Part shown: positions 36,137 to 43,906 of the stretch, one piece after another
Position numbering within the stretch: the first letter of the stretch is position 1
Layout of the letters: every line of letters begins with the position of its first letter
Assembly (NCBI RefSeq): GCF_026619415.1
Contig: NZ_JAOVZR010000001.1
Coordinates: 1,302,001 to 1,366,000, forward strand
Source: Hoeflea algicola
GTDB lineage: Bacteria; Pseudomonadota; Alphaproteobacteria; Rhizobiales; Rhizobiaceae
Reading direction: 5' to 3'
DNA: 64,000 bases
Program-made: the position numbers and the translations under genes
The notes under the pieces: model-generated
What the model was told of the DNA's origin: nothing
Databases searched by the model: none
The model's input: only the letters and a program-made list of their open reading frames with translations

Positions 36137-36592
36137 TCAGAATCCCTCGGCTGCGTCCTTGATGATCTCGCCAAGCAACGCGTTGACGTCATCGCGCGGG
36201 CCACCACTTGGCAGCGTCCGGTAGCCCACCACGACCTTGCCGGGGTCGCTCTCCGCCTCATAGGCGAACACCACGTAGGGACAATAAGCGATATCGCTGA
36301 TATCGGCCTCCATCACCTTGCGTGACATCACCGCCGAACAGAAGCTGACAAATTCCGCCTCCTTGTAAAGCGGCTTTTCGGCATCGACATCGGCGGCGGT
36401 GCGCTTGAGCATTTCACCGATAAACCCGTGATAATCGATGGTGTAGCCGCGGTTGACGATGGCGTTTTCGATACCGCCCATGACATCGGCAAAACTGGCG
36501 TCGCTTACATGGGTCTTCACGTCATCACCCGCAGCGGTAGCAGGTCCTGCCAGGCAGACGATCGCGGCGGTGGCGGCGAGCAGCTTTTTCAT
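36137..36592 (-). CDS. secreted DUF302 protein
   Basis: A 151-residue protein with a signal peptide (KKLLAATAAIVCLAGPATA, cleaved near residue 21) and a DUF302 domain. The body contains DVMGGIENAIVNRGYTIDYHGFIGEML, EAEFVSFCSAVMSRKVMEAD, IAYCPYVVFAYE and VVVGYRTLPSGG, which match the family pattern. DUF302 proteins are small alpha/beta proteins of unknown function that often sit in periplasmic or sulfur-related settings. It is convergent with the AlkD-like gene. Confidence 0.87.
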   Translation of the reverse strand: MKKLLAATAAIVCLAGPATAAGDDVKTHVSDASFADVMGGIENAIVNRGYTIDYHGFIGEMLKRTAADVDAEKPLYKEAEFVSFCSAVMSRKVMEADISDIAYCPYVVFAYEAESDPGKVVVGYRTLPSGGPRDDVNALLGEIIKDAAEGF

Positions 36593-36691
36593 GTCGATTC
36601 CTCCGGTTATGTTCCAGCATACATCATAATCACCGCATATGACATCAACCCGCGGAATTCGCCGGTGATCAGGCGACCGGAGTCTTCGGGC

Positions 36692-37171
36692 TCAGCCATT
36701 ATCCTTGGCAAGCACCAGGTAATCGAGCGGCAGTTCGGTGGTGTATTTGATCTGCTCCATGGCGAAGGAAGATGACACGTCACGAATTTCGATCTTGGCG
36801 ATCAACCGCTTGTAGAAAGCATCGTAGGCCGCAATATCGGGCACGACCACGCGCAGCAGGTAATCGACATCGCCGCTCATCCGGTAAAACTCGACCACCT
36901 CGGTGAAGTCGCTGATCACTTCGGAAAAGCGCTTGAGCCACTCGTTGGAATGAGAATTGGTGCGGATCGATACGAACACGGTCACCTTGGCGTTGACGGC
37001 CACCGGATTGAGCAGCGCCACCCGCCGCTTGATCACCCCGTCTTCTTCGAGCTTCTGGATACGGCGCCAGCAGGGCGTGGTCGACAGCCCGACTTTTTTG
37101 GCGATCTCGGCCACGGCCAGGGTGGCGTCTTCTTGCAGAAGGCGAAGTATTTTTCGGTCAAGGCGGTCCAT
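36692..37171 (-). CDS. Lrp/AsnC-family transcriptional regulator
   Basis: A 159-residue regulator. The winged helix (MDRLDRKILRLLQEDATLAVAEIAKKVGLSTTPCWRRIQKLEEDGVI) is followed by the RAM effector-binding domain, with GDVDYLLRVVVPDIAAYDAFY. I chose ATG 37171, six bases after GGAG; an ATG at 37186 adds five residues with a poorer site. The group with STTPCWRRIQKLE usually responds to amino acids. The target is unknown. It follows the UDG-like gene on the same strand after 101 bases. Confidence 0.95.
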   Translation of the reverse strand: MDRLDRKILRLLQEDATLAVAEIAKKVGLSTTPCWRRIQKLEEDGVIKRRVALLNPVAVNAKVTVFVSIRTNSHSNEWLKRFSEVISDFTEVVEFYRMSGDVDYLLRVVVPDIAAYDAFYKRLIAKIEIRDVSSSFAMEQIKYTTELPLDYLVLAKDNG

Positions 37172-37272
37172 GGCGGTCTCCGACATCAGGAATAGAACCC
37201 CTGATATAGCTCCGGCGACGTCACCACAAAGAATTTTTTCTTCGAGACGCCAACTACGTAGGATACAATTCC

Positions 37273-37938
37273 CTATTGCGACGAAACCAGCACAGATATC
37301 CGACGCTTGAGTTCCGGTAAGAGCTCCGCTTCGAACCAGGGATTCTTGCGGATCCAGCCGCTGTTGCGCCAGGAAGGGTGCGGCAGCGGCATGACCGGGC
37401 AATCGGCTTCGCTGGCGCTGAGGATAGAGCGCCACTCCTGCACCGTCTCGGTCAGGGTCTTGCGCCGCAACGGCCCCAGATGCCAGGCATGCGCGTACTG
37501 GCCGATGACCAGGATCAGCTTGATCTGCGGCATCGCCGCCATCAGCCTGTCGCGCCAGGCAGGGGCACATTCGCGGCGTGGCGGCAGATCGCTGCCCTTG
37601 GCATCAAGACCGGGAAAACAGAACCCCATTGGCACGACGGCGAAATTGTCCGGATCATAAAATTGCGCTTCACTCACCCCCAACCAATCCCTGAGACGGT
37701 CGCCTGAGGGGTCGGTAAACGGCCGCCCACTGGCGTGAACCCGGGTGCCGGGCGCCTGACCGGCAATCAGCACCGAGGCGCGCGAAGACGCAGTGCAGAC
37801 CGGCCGCGGTTCGTGGGGTAACGCCTTTTCTGGCCCGCCCAGCGGCGTGTCGCGGCAAATCCGACAAGCCGCGATCTCGGCCAGCAGGGCAGCAAGTCTG
37901 GCATCCGGCTCATGGCGATCTTCAAAGGGCTGGCTCAT
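37273..37938 (-). CDS. uracil-DNA glycosylase-superfamily protein
   Basis: A 221-residue protein of the UDG fold. The active-site loop is IAGQAPGTRVHASGRPFTDPSGDRLRDWLGV and the second motif is LPHPSWRNSGWI. An N-terminal CRIC pair (residues 25-28, approximately) recalls the Fe-S or zinc site of related enzymes, but the four-cysteine pattern of family 4 is not complete. ATG 37938 overlaps the stop of the GST gene (ATGA). It may remove uracil or another damaged base; activity has not been shown for this subgroup as far as I know. Confidence 0.87.
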   Translation of the reverse strand: MSQPFEDRHEPDARLAALLAEIAACRICRDTPLGGPEKALPHEPRPVCTASSRASVLIAGQAPGTRVHASGRPFTDPSGDRLRDWLGVSEAQFYDPDNFAVVPMGFCFPGLDAKGSDLPPRRECAPAWRDRLMAAMPQIKLILVIGQYAHAWHLGPLRRKTLTETVQEWRSILSASEADCPVMPLPHPSWRNSGWIRKNPWFEAELLPELKRRISVLVSSQ

Positions 37939-38546
37939 GCCTTGGCGCTCGGCCGCGAAGAAACCTCGCTGTACCAACGCATGACGTTCTTGAGGTGTTC
38001 AGGCCGATCGATGCGGGCCGGCTTCATGAAATCAAAAGCGATCATGCCGGTAATGTCGGCAATCGTGTAGCGGTTGCCGGCAATGAATTTACGGTCCGCC
38101 AGTTCGGTATCGAGCAGTTCGAGAAACGCGAGCGCCTTGGGCCGATTGACCTCACCCCATTCGGGAAGCTGCGGCATCTCCCACTCTTTCATCGCCGGAT
38201 GGGTGTGGCGGAAGGCCGCCGCCACCGATGCGAGATAGTGCAGCTCCATCCGCCGGCTCCACATCTCGACAATGGCCTTGTCGCGGGCATCAAGGCCCAT
38301 CAGCGGCGGCTGCGGATGCAATTCCTCGAAATAGCGGCAGATCGCCACCGATTCAGTCAGCACTGTGCCATCATCGAGGACCAACACAGGCAAGCGCTGC
38401 AGAGGGTTGAGGCTGGTCACCTCAGCGGATTTGTGCCCCATCTGGCCCATATCCACAGGCACCCTCTCCACCTCGATGCCCTTTTCCGCCAAGAACACCG
38501 ATACCCGGCGCGGGTTGGGCGCACGGCCACCATCATATAATTTCAT
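37935..38546 (-). CDS. glutathione S-transferase
   Basis: A 203-residue GST. The thioredoxin-like N-domain (1-80) has MKLYDGGRAPNPRRVSVFLAEKGI, LNPLQRLPVLVLDDGTVLTESVAICRYFEE with the cis-Pro and the Glu-Ser that bind glutathione. The helical C-domain follows, with the AGNRYTIADITGMIAFDF N-capping box. I chose ATG 38546 over a TTG at 38552. The UDG-like gene is translationally coupled. The substrate is unknown. Confidence 0.94.
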   Translation of the reverse strand: MKLYDGGRAPNPRRVSVFLAEKGIEVERVPVDMGQMGHKSAEVTSLNPLQRLPVLVLDDGTVLTESVAICRYFEELHPQPPLMGLDARDKAIVEMWSRRMELHYLASVAAAFRHTHPAMKEWEMPQLPEWGEVNRPKALAFLELLDTELADRKFIAGNRYTIADITGMIAFDFMKPARIDRPEHLKNVMRWYSEVSSRPSAKA

Positions 38547-38576
38547 CTTCAATATTCTCCCGTTATCCTGAACCGA

Positions 38577-39173
38577 TCAGACACCAAACAAATGCCGCAG
38601 GAAAGCCAGAACTGGGCCAAATCCCACGTGCCAATCCTCATCCAGCCCGCCATGCACTGCCCGCCACTGTTTCGGCGGGTCGAATTCGCCCGCCCACACG
38701 CCTGAACGGGATTTGCGCGCCGCCGCCTCGGCGACCCTATAGTCGCCGAACGCCACTGCATGGCCGGCGCGGACCATCGCCTCGTTGAGATCCTTTCCAC
38801 CAGCAATGCAGCGCACCAGATCACGACCATAACGGTCAACCCCCTCAGCTCGGCAGTCAACCGGGTTAGCGCCCACGAGCCCGCGCAAATAGGTCGCAGC
38901 CTCGACCCCGCAATCATAATCGCGCCCGTCGCGCCTGCAATTTTGCGCAATTTCAGGCGCATCAATTCCCATAAGCCGCAGCCGTCTTTTGCCGATAGCC
39001 AGACTATCGCCGTCAACCACTCGTGCCACGCCGGAAATTTCGGGCTGGGAATAACGTTCGAGGCGTGCGGCGAGCAGGGTCGCGCCGGCCAATATTGCCA
39101 CCACCACAACCGCATCGCCGATCTTGCGCCGAAGCGGCCGCGACCGCCGCCTGATCCGTCGTCCAAAAGCCAT
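38577..39173 (-). CDS. thermonuclease (SNase-like) family protein
   Basis: A 198-residue protein with a very basic N-terminus (FGRRIRRRSRPLRRK), one membrane segment (AVVVVAILAGATLLAA) and a staphylococcal nuclease-like OB fold. The catalytic loop reads VVDGDSLAIGKRRLRLMGIDAPE and a second Arg is in RYGRDL. Cysteines in AQNCRRDGRDYDCG and VDCRAEG are typical of bacterial members. It would be exported or membrane-anchored with the nuclease outside. Its cellular role is unknown. The C-terminal 25 residues are hydrophobic. Confidence 0.88.
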   Translation of the reverse strand: MAFGRRIRRRSRPLRRKIGDAVVVVAILAGATLLAARLERYSQPEISGVARVVDGDSLAIGKRRLRLMGIDAPEIAQNCRRDGRDYDCGVEAATYLRGLVGANPVDCRAEGVDRYGRDLVRCIAGGKDLNEAMVRAGHAVAFGDYRVAEAAARKSRSGVWAGEFDPPKQWRAVHGGLDEDWHVGFGPVLAFLRHLFGV

Positions 39174-39319
39174 CTGCGCAAATGACCCTATTCGCGGCCA
39201 AGGCTCAAGCCGGCAGGCGTGCCTGAACCGCCAAATGCAAACAAGTTCTTAAACTTTGATCTTTAGATTCAGGCATCAGTTCAAACCATTCGGAAAGCCT
39301 ACCGTTGAGCTCCCAGACC

Positions 39320-40837
39320 ATGACCGACAAGAATATTGTCGATCGCTCGCGCATTCACAAGAACGCGGCGATGGTCAAAACCGTGCGCGCTACCCGCGAA
39401 CGGTTGCAGCATGGTCGTGAAATTCCGCCTGCTTTCGATTTCGAGTTAATCCGGCTGCACATCAACGCCGTGCTCCAGGGTGCTGCGGCCGCGCCGATTC
39501 TGGTGATCTTCGCAGCCGTTGGCGGCCTTTGGTTCGATGAAGCCATCTGGCTGCTGGCCTGGGCATTGTTGACCCTGTTCGTCTATGCCGGACTGGTGTT
39601 GATGGCACGGCGGGCCTCGCGCAGTCATTCAGATGAGGAAGTCATAATTCGCTGGCGGCGGCGCTTTCTTGCCATTTATGCGGCCATTGGCCTGTGCTGG
39701 GCGCTGTTTGCCTACCAGAGCTGCACCACCTGCCAGGCTGACACCTTCATATTCTACAAATCAGCGGTTCTGCTGATCGCGCTGGCGGCCACCACCATGA
39801 CCACCTTCGCCCTGCGGTTTGCCTTGTATTTCGCTGTTATCCCTCCGGTGCTAGCGCTGGCTCTGCGCGCCGGCATCAGCCGCGATGCCGCCGATATTTC
39901 GGTGCTGGCGATGATCGCTGCGGCAGCACTTTTCTTCCTGTTCATGGCGCAGCGGCTCTACACGACCAATGTCAAGATGCTCGGATTTCAGACCGAAAAG
40001 GACGATCTGATTGCCGAACTGGAAGTAGCCAAGTCAGTCTCCGACGAAGCTCGTCGCCGCGCCGAGGAATCCAATCTCGCCAAATCGCGCTTCCTGGCCT
40101 CGATGAGCCACGAGCTTAGAACACCGCTCAACGCCATCCTCGGCTTTTCCGAGGTGATGGCCGGTGAGGTCCTGGGTCCGATCGCCAACGACAGCTACAA
40201 GGAATATGTCGGCGACATACATCGCTCAGGTCAGCACTTGCTCAACCTGATCAACGAAATTCTCGACCTCTCCCGCATCGAGGCGGGACGGTACGATCTC
40301 AACGAAAATGCGCTGGCACTCTCCGATATTGCCGAGGATTGCATCGGTCTGGTCCAGCTCAAGGCGCGCAGCAAGAACATCCGCATCGTCGAGGCCTTTG
40401 AAAAAAACCTGCCGATGGTCTGGGCGGATGAAAAGGCAATGCGCCAGGTAATCCTCAACCTGTTGTCAAACGCGGTCAAATTCACCCCACCCGGTGGCGA
40501 GATCCGTGTCAAGCTCGGCTGGACCGCCGGCGGCGGCCAATATCTTGCCATCAAGGACAACGGACCCGGCATTGCCGAGGAGGAAATCCCGGTGGTGCTA
40601 TCGGCCTTCGGTCAGGGCTCGATCGCCATCAAGAGCGCCGAGCAAGGCACCGGCCTGGGGCTGCCGATCGTCCAGGCGATTTTGGCCAAGCACGGCGGAG
40701 AGTTCGTGTTCAAATCGAAACTGCGCGAAGGCACCGAAGGCATCGCCATCCTGCCGCGCGAACGCGTGCTTGAAAGCATGGCCCCGGTCGAGGGCCTGCC
40801 GGGCGCGGCCCAGAAGAAAAAGCGCGCCTTTCGCTAA
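39320..40837 (+). CDS. membrane sensor histidine kinase (PleC/PdhS-like core)
   Basis: A 505-residue kinase. About six hydrophobic segments (residues 50-215) form the membrane sensor, with no obvious periplasmic domain. A short coiled coil follows, then the H-box SHELRTPLNAILGFSEVM with phospho-acceptor His264. The ATPase domain has QVILNLLSNAVKF (N), IKDNGPGIAEE (G1) and GTGLGLPIVQAI (G2). The H-box context is the type used by alphaproteobacterial cell-cycle kinases. I chose ATG 39320; a TTG at 39305 precedes it. No response regulator is adjacent, so the partner is elsewhere. Confidence 0.93.
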   Translation: MTDKNIVDRSRIHKNAAMVKTVRATRERLQHGREIPPAFDFELIRLHINAVLQGAAAAPILVIFAAVGGLWFDEAIWLLAWALLTLFVYAGLVLMARRASRSHSDEEVIIRWRRRFLAIYAAIGLCWALFAYQSCTTCQADTFIFYKSAVLLIALAATTMTTFALRFALYFAVIPPVLALALRAGISRDAADISVLAMIAAAALFFLFMAQRLYTTNVKMLGFQTEKDDLIAELEVAKSVSDEARRRAEESNLAKSRFLASMSHELRTPLNAILGFSEVMAGEVLGPIANDSYKEYVGDIHRSGQHLLNLINEILDLSRIEAGRYDLNENALALSDIAEDCIGLVQLKARSKNIRIVEAFEKNLPMVWADEKAMRQVILNLLSNAVKFTPPGGEIRVKLGWTAGGGQYLAIKDNGPGIAEEEIPVVLSAFGQGSIAIKSAEQGTGLGLPIVQAILAKHGGEFVFKSKLREGTEGIAILPRERVLESMAPVEGLPGAAQKKKRAFR

Positions 40838-40885
40838 GACGCGCGATTACTCTCCTTTACCAGAGGCCTTTTTGATCACAGAACC

Positions 40886-41902
40886 TCAGTCCTTGGCCGA
40901 CACGCCGGCCTGGGCAAAAGTCGCCATGCCCGAATGGCATTGCGCCGCAGCCTTGACGATACCCGCAGCAAGCGCCGCACCGGTGCCCTCACCCAGCCGC
41001 ATGCCCAGCGCCAGCAGCGGCGTCTTGCCAAGCCTTTCGATCGCCGCCATGTGGCCCGGCTCGGCCGAGACATGAGCAATCAGGCAATGATCGAGCGCCT
41101 GCGGGTTGGCCGCATGCAACACTGCCGCTGCCGCCGTCGCCACGTAGCCGTCGATAAGTACGGGAATGCGCTCCATCCGCGCCGCCAGAATGGCGCCGGC
41201 CATGGCCGCGATCTCGCGACCGCCGAGACGGCGCAAGACTTCCATCGGGTCATTCAGATGTGGCTTGTGAAGCGCGACGGCGGCTTCCACCGCAGCAATC
41301 TTGCGTGCCAGCACTTCACCTTCTGACCCGGTGCCGGGCCCAACCCAGTCGGCGGCGGATCCACCGTACAGTCCGTAAAAAATGGCTGCCGCAATGGTGG
41401 TGTTGCCGATGCCCATTTCACCGATGCACAACAGGTCGGTACCGCCGGCCAGCGCTTCCATGCCGAACGCCATGGTGGCCGCACAGGTGCGTTCATCCAT
41501 CGCCGCTTCCTCGGATATGTCGCCGGTTGGCAGATCCAGAGCCAGGTCGAAAATCTTCAGGCCCAGGTCATGGGTGACACAAATCTGGTTGATTGCCGCA
41601 CCACCGGCAGCGAAGTTCTCCACCATCTGCGCGGTCACCGAGGAAGGAAACGGCGATACGCCTTTCGCGGTGACGCCATGGTTTCCGGCAAAGATTGCAA
41701 CCAGTGGCCGGGTGACGGCCGGCTTGCGGCCGGTCCATGCCGCAAGCCAGAAGGCGATTTCCTCGAGCCTGCCGAGCGCCCCGGCGGGCTTGGTCAATTG
41801 CGCGTCGCGTTCCCGCGCATCAGCCAGCGCCTTGGTATCGGGCCCCGGCAAATTGCTCAGGAGTTCGCGAAAATCATCGAAAGGCAAACCGCTGGCACTC
41901 AT
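40886..41902 (-). CDS. cobT: nicotinate-nucleotide-dimethylbenzimidazole phosphoribosyltransferase
   Basis: CobT (CobU in the Pseudomonas denitrificans scheme), which activates dimethylbenzimidazole for the lower loop of cobalamin. The 338 residues contain KPAGALGRLEEIAFWLAAWTGR, FAGNHGVTAKGVSPFP, CIGEMGIGNTTIAAAI and the C-terminal LGEGTGAALA with the catalytic Glu. ATG 41902 follows GGGAG. It is divergent from cobS across 123 bases that contain no cobalamin riboswitch that I can recognise. Confidence 0.97.
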   Translation of the reverse strand: MSASGLPFDDFRELLSNLPGPDTKALADARERDAQLTKPAGALGRLEEIAFWLAAWTGRKPAVTRPLVAIFAGNHGVTAKGVSPFPSSVTAQMVENFAAGGAAINQICVTHDLGLKIFDLALDLPTGDISEEAAMDERTCAATMAFGMEALAGGTDLLCIGEMGIGNTTIAAAIFYGLYGGSAADWVGPGTGSEGEVLARKIAAVEAAVALHKPHLNDPMEVLRRLGGREIAAMAGAILAARMERIPVLIDGYVATAAAAVLHAANPQALDHCLIAHVSAEPGHMAAIERLGKTPLLALGMRLGEGTGAALAAGIVKAAAQCHSGMATFAQAGVSAKD

Positions 41903-42025
41903 TTTTATCTCCCGGGGCCGAACTGGCCGCATGACGTGTGACCCGTGCCTGTGTAATTGTCGAATCAGCCAAGGACAATATTTTTCGCGACACCCAGTGT
42001 CGCAGTCTGCAGGAGGCGCGGTTCA

Positions 42026-42808
42026 ATGCAGTTCAATGATCATCTCGACGACATCGCCCGCGCCACCGGATTTCTGAGCCGGCTGCCGATGCCGGCGCGG
42101 TATTTCGACGGCCATGACGGCTCGCTGTCGCGGGCGGCGGGCATGTTTCCCATAGCCGGAATGGTGATTGCGCTGTGCCCCGGTCTGGTGGTGCTGGCGC
42201 TGTCCTGGCTCGGCGCCAACACAGCCCTTACGGCGTTGATCGCGCTGATTGTGCTGATTGCCGTCACCGGCGCACTGCATGAGGATGGGCTGGCGGATTC
42301 CGTCGATGCCTTTGGCGCACGCGGCGGACGCGACCAGATGCTGTCGATCATGAAGGACAGCCGCATCGGCGCTTATGGCGTGCTGGCGCTGATGGCCAGC
42401 TTTTCACTGCGCGCGGTGGCGCTGACCATCATTCTCTCGGTCGCCGGCGGCTGGAGCACGTTTCTGATCCTGCTGGCTGTGGCCGCAGCCTCGCGCACCG
42501 CCATGGCCTGGCACTGGAACGAACTGCCGCCAGCCCGCCATGATGGCGTTGCCGTGGCCGTCGGCGCACCCGACACACAAGCCGTCAAACGGGCGCTCGG
42601 ACTTGGCGGCGGGCTGTTTGTGCTGCTGGTGCTGGTTTCAATCGGGCTGGTTCCTGCGCTCCTCGGTCTCGGTGCCATCGCCCTGGCGGTTTCGCAATGG
42701 ACCACGATCGTGCGCCAGCGCCTTGATGGTCATACCGGCGACACCATCGGCGCCACCCAGCAAATCACAGAGACCGTCAGCCTTGCCGCCCTTGCCCTTT
42801 CGCTCTGA
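42026..42808 (+). CDS. cobS: adenosylcobinamide-GDP ribazoletransferase
   Basis: CobS (CobV in the Pseudomonas scheme), the inner-membrane enzyme that joins adenosylcobinamide-GDP with alpha-ribazole to make cobalamin. It has 260 residues and about six to seven membrane segments. The N-terminus ATGFLSRLPMPARYFD and the acidic motif HEDGLADSVDAFGARGGRDQMLSIMKDSRIGAYG, which binds metal and substrate, are diagnostic. ATG 42026 has AGGAGG nine bases upstream; the frame could begin at 41957, but without a site. Its partner cobT is divergent. Confidence 0.96.
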   Translation: MQFNDHLDDIARATGFLSRLPMPARYFDGHDGSLSRAAGMFPIAGMVIALCPGLVVLALSWLGANTALTALIALIVLIAVTGALHEDGLADSVDAFGARGGRDQMLSIMKDSRIGAYGVLALMASFSLRAVALTIILSVAGGWSTFLILLAVAAASRTAMAWHWNELPPARHDGVAVAVGAPDTQAVKRALGLGGGLFVLLVLVSIGLVPALLGLGAIALAVSQWTTIVRQRLDGHTGDTIGATQQITETVSLAALALSL

Positions 42809-42858
42809 ACGGACGATATAAAACGGGCATTGTTTCCCGACGCCGTACGAAAGAAGCC

Positions 42859-43086
42859 ATGACTATTGAATCGCCCTGCATCCTCGTCTGCGTGATCGAT
42901 CCACAGACAAAATATTGCTTTGGATGCGGTCGCACCGGCGACGAGATCGCCAGTTGGACCAGCTACACGCCGGAACTGCGGCGTGAGATCATGGATGGTT
43001 TGCCGGCGCGGCTGGAAACGGTCGTGCGCAAACCGCGGCGCGAAACCAAACGGCGCAGGATGGCGCACGAACGGCAGGGTGACTGA
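42859..43086 (+). CDS. DUF1289 small cysteine protein
   Basis: A 75-residue protein with SPCILVCVIDPQTKYCFGCGRTGDEIASW, the Cys-rich Fe-S-like or zinc-like core of DUF1289, followed by a basic tail (RRETKRRRMAHERQGD). Four cysteines (7, 11, 20, 23, approximately) are spaced as in the family. The function is unknown. It sits 50 bases after cobS and 5 bases ahead of the protease gene, so the two may be co-transcribed. Confidence 0.9.
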   Translation: MTIESPCILVCVIDPQTKYCFGCGRTGDEIASWTSYTPELRREIMDGLPARLETVVRKPRRETKRRRMAHERQGD

Positions 43087-43091
43087 GCGGA

Positions 43092-43781
43092 ATGGTGATC
43101 ATTCTAGCGCTGCTCGGCGCCGCCCTCGCCATACTGATATTCAATCACGACAGCGGGGTTACGTTCGGGCTGCCCAACGATGATTTCGCCAACCTCGCCT
43201 ATCTCGGCCTGATCGTCGCAGTGCTTGGCGCCGGCATCGTCGGCTCGCAACGCAACATGGGCGATTTGTTGAAAAACCTGATGACCTGGGTGGTCATCAT
43301 TCTTGGCCTGGCCACCGGTTGGCTTTACCAGGATCAGGCGAAAGAGGTGGCCATGCGCGTGTTCGCAGGGCTGGTGCCGGGGCAGCCGATGATGCTGACC
43401 GACGAAAACGGCCTTGCCGTCTCGATCCGCAAGTCACTCAACAGCCATTTCGAAGCCGCGGGTTCGATCAACGGCAAACCGGTGAACTTTCTCATCGACA
43501 CTGGCGCCACCACCATCGCGCTGTCGCATGCAGATGCCATGCGGATTGGCTTCTCCGATTCAGATCTCAGCTTCAGCCTGAGCATCAACACCGCCAATGG
43601 CCAGGCCCGCGCCGCCCCTGTACGGCTCGACCGGGTGACCATCGGATCAATCAGCCGGTTCGATCTGCGCGCTACCGTTGCCGAGCCCGGCAAGCTCGAC
43701 CAGAGCCTGCTCGGCATGAACTTCATCTCCTCGCTGACCGCATTCGAGATGCGACGTGACGAAGTCATTCTGCGCGATTGA
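43092..43781 (+). CDS. clan AA aspartic protease, TIGR02281 type
   Basis: A 229-residue membrane-anchored retropepsin-like protein. Two or three N-terminal hydrophobic segments (VIILALLGAALAILIF, LAYLGLIVAVLGAGIVG, LMTWVVIILGLATGWLY) precede the protease domain. The active site is FLIDTGATTIALS (Asp-Thr-Gly) near residue 138, and the C-terminal LLGMNFISSLTAFEMRRDEVIL is the family end. Such proteins act as dimers because only one DTG is encoded. Substrates are unknown. It is conserved in alphaproteobacteria. Confidence 0.92.
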   Translation: MVIILALLGAALAILIFNHDSGVTFGLPNDDFANLAYLGLIVAVLGAGIVGSQRNMGDLLKNLMTWVVIILGLATGWLYQDQAKEVAMRVFAGLVPGQPMMLTDENGLAVSIRKSLNSHFEAAGSINGKPVNFLIDTGATTIALSHADAMRIGFSDSDLSFSLSINTANGQARAAPVRLDRVTIGSISRFDLRATVAEPGKLDQSLLGMNFISSLTAFEMRRDEVILRD

Positions 43782-43906
43782 AGGACCCAATATCGGGCCA
43801 CGCACCGACAGCTTCGGGCAAGCAGCAGATTCTAGATTGAGCCGGAAAACCATGTGCAATTTCTTTTCCGAGAATGCTATTCGGAAACACAACCTCCGGT
43901 CGCGCC

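Noticed and set aside
41903-42025. Possible cobalamin riboswitch between cobT and cobS
   Set aside because: At 123 bases and without a recognisable B12-box, it does not fit the element.
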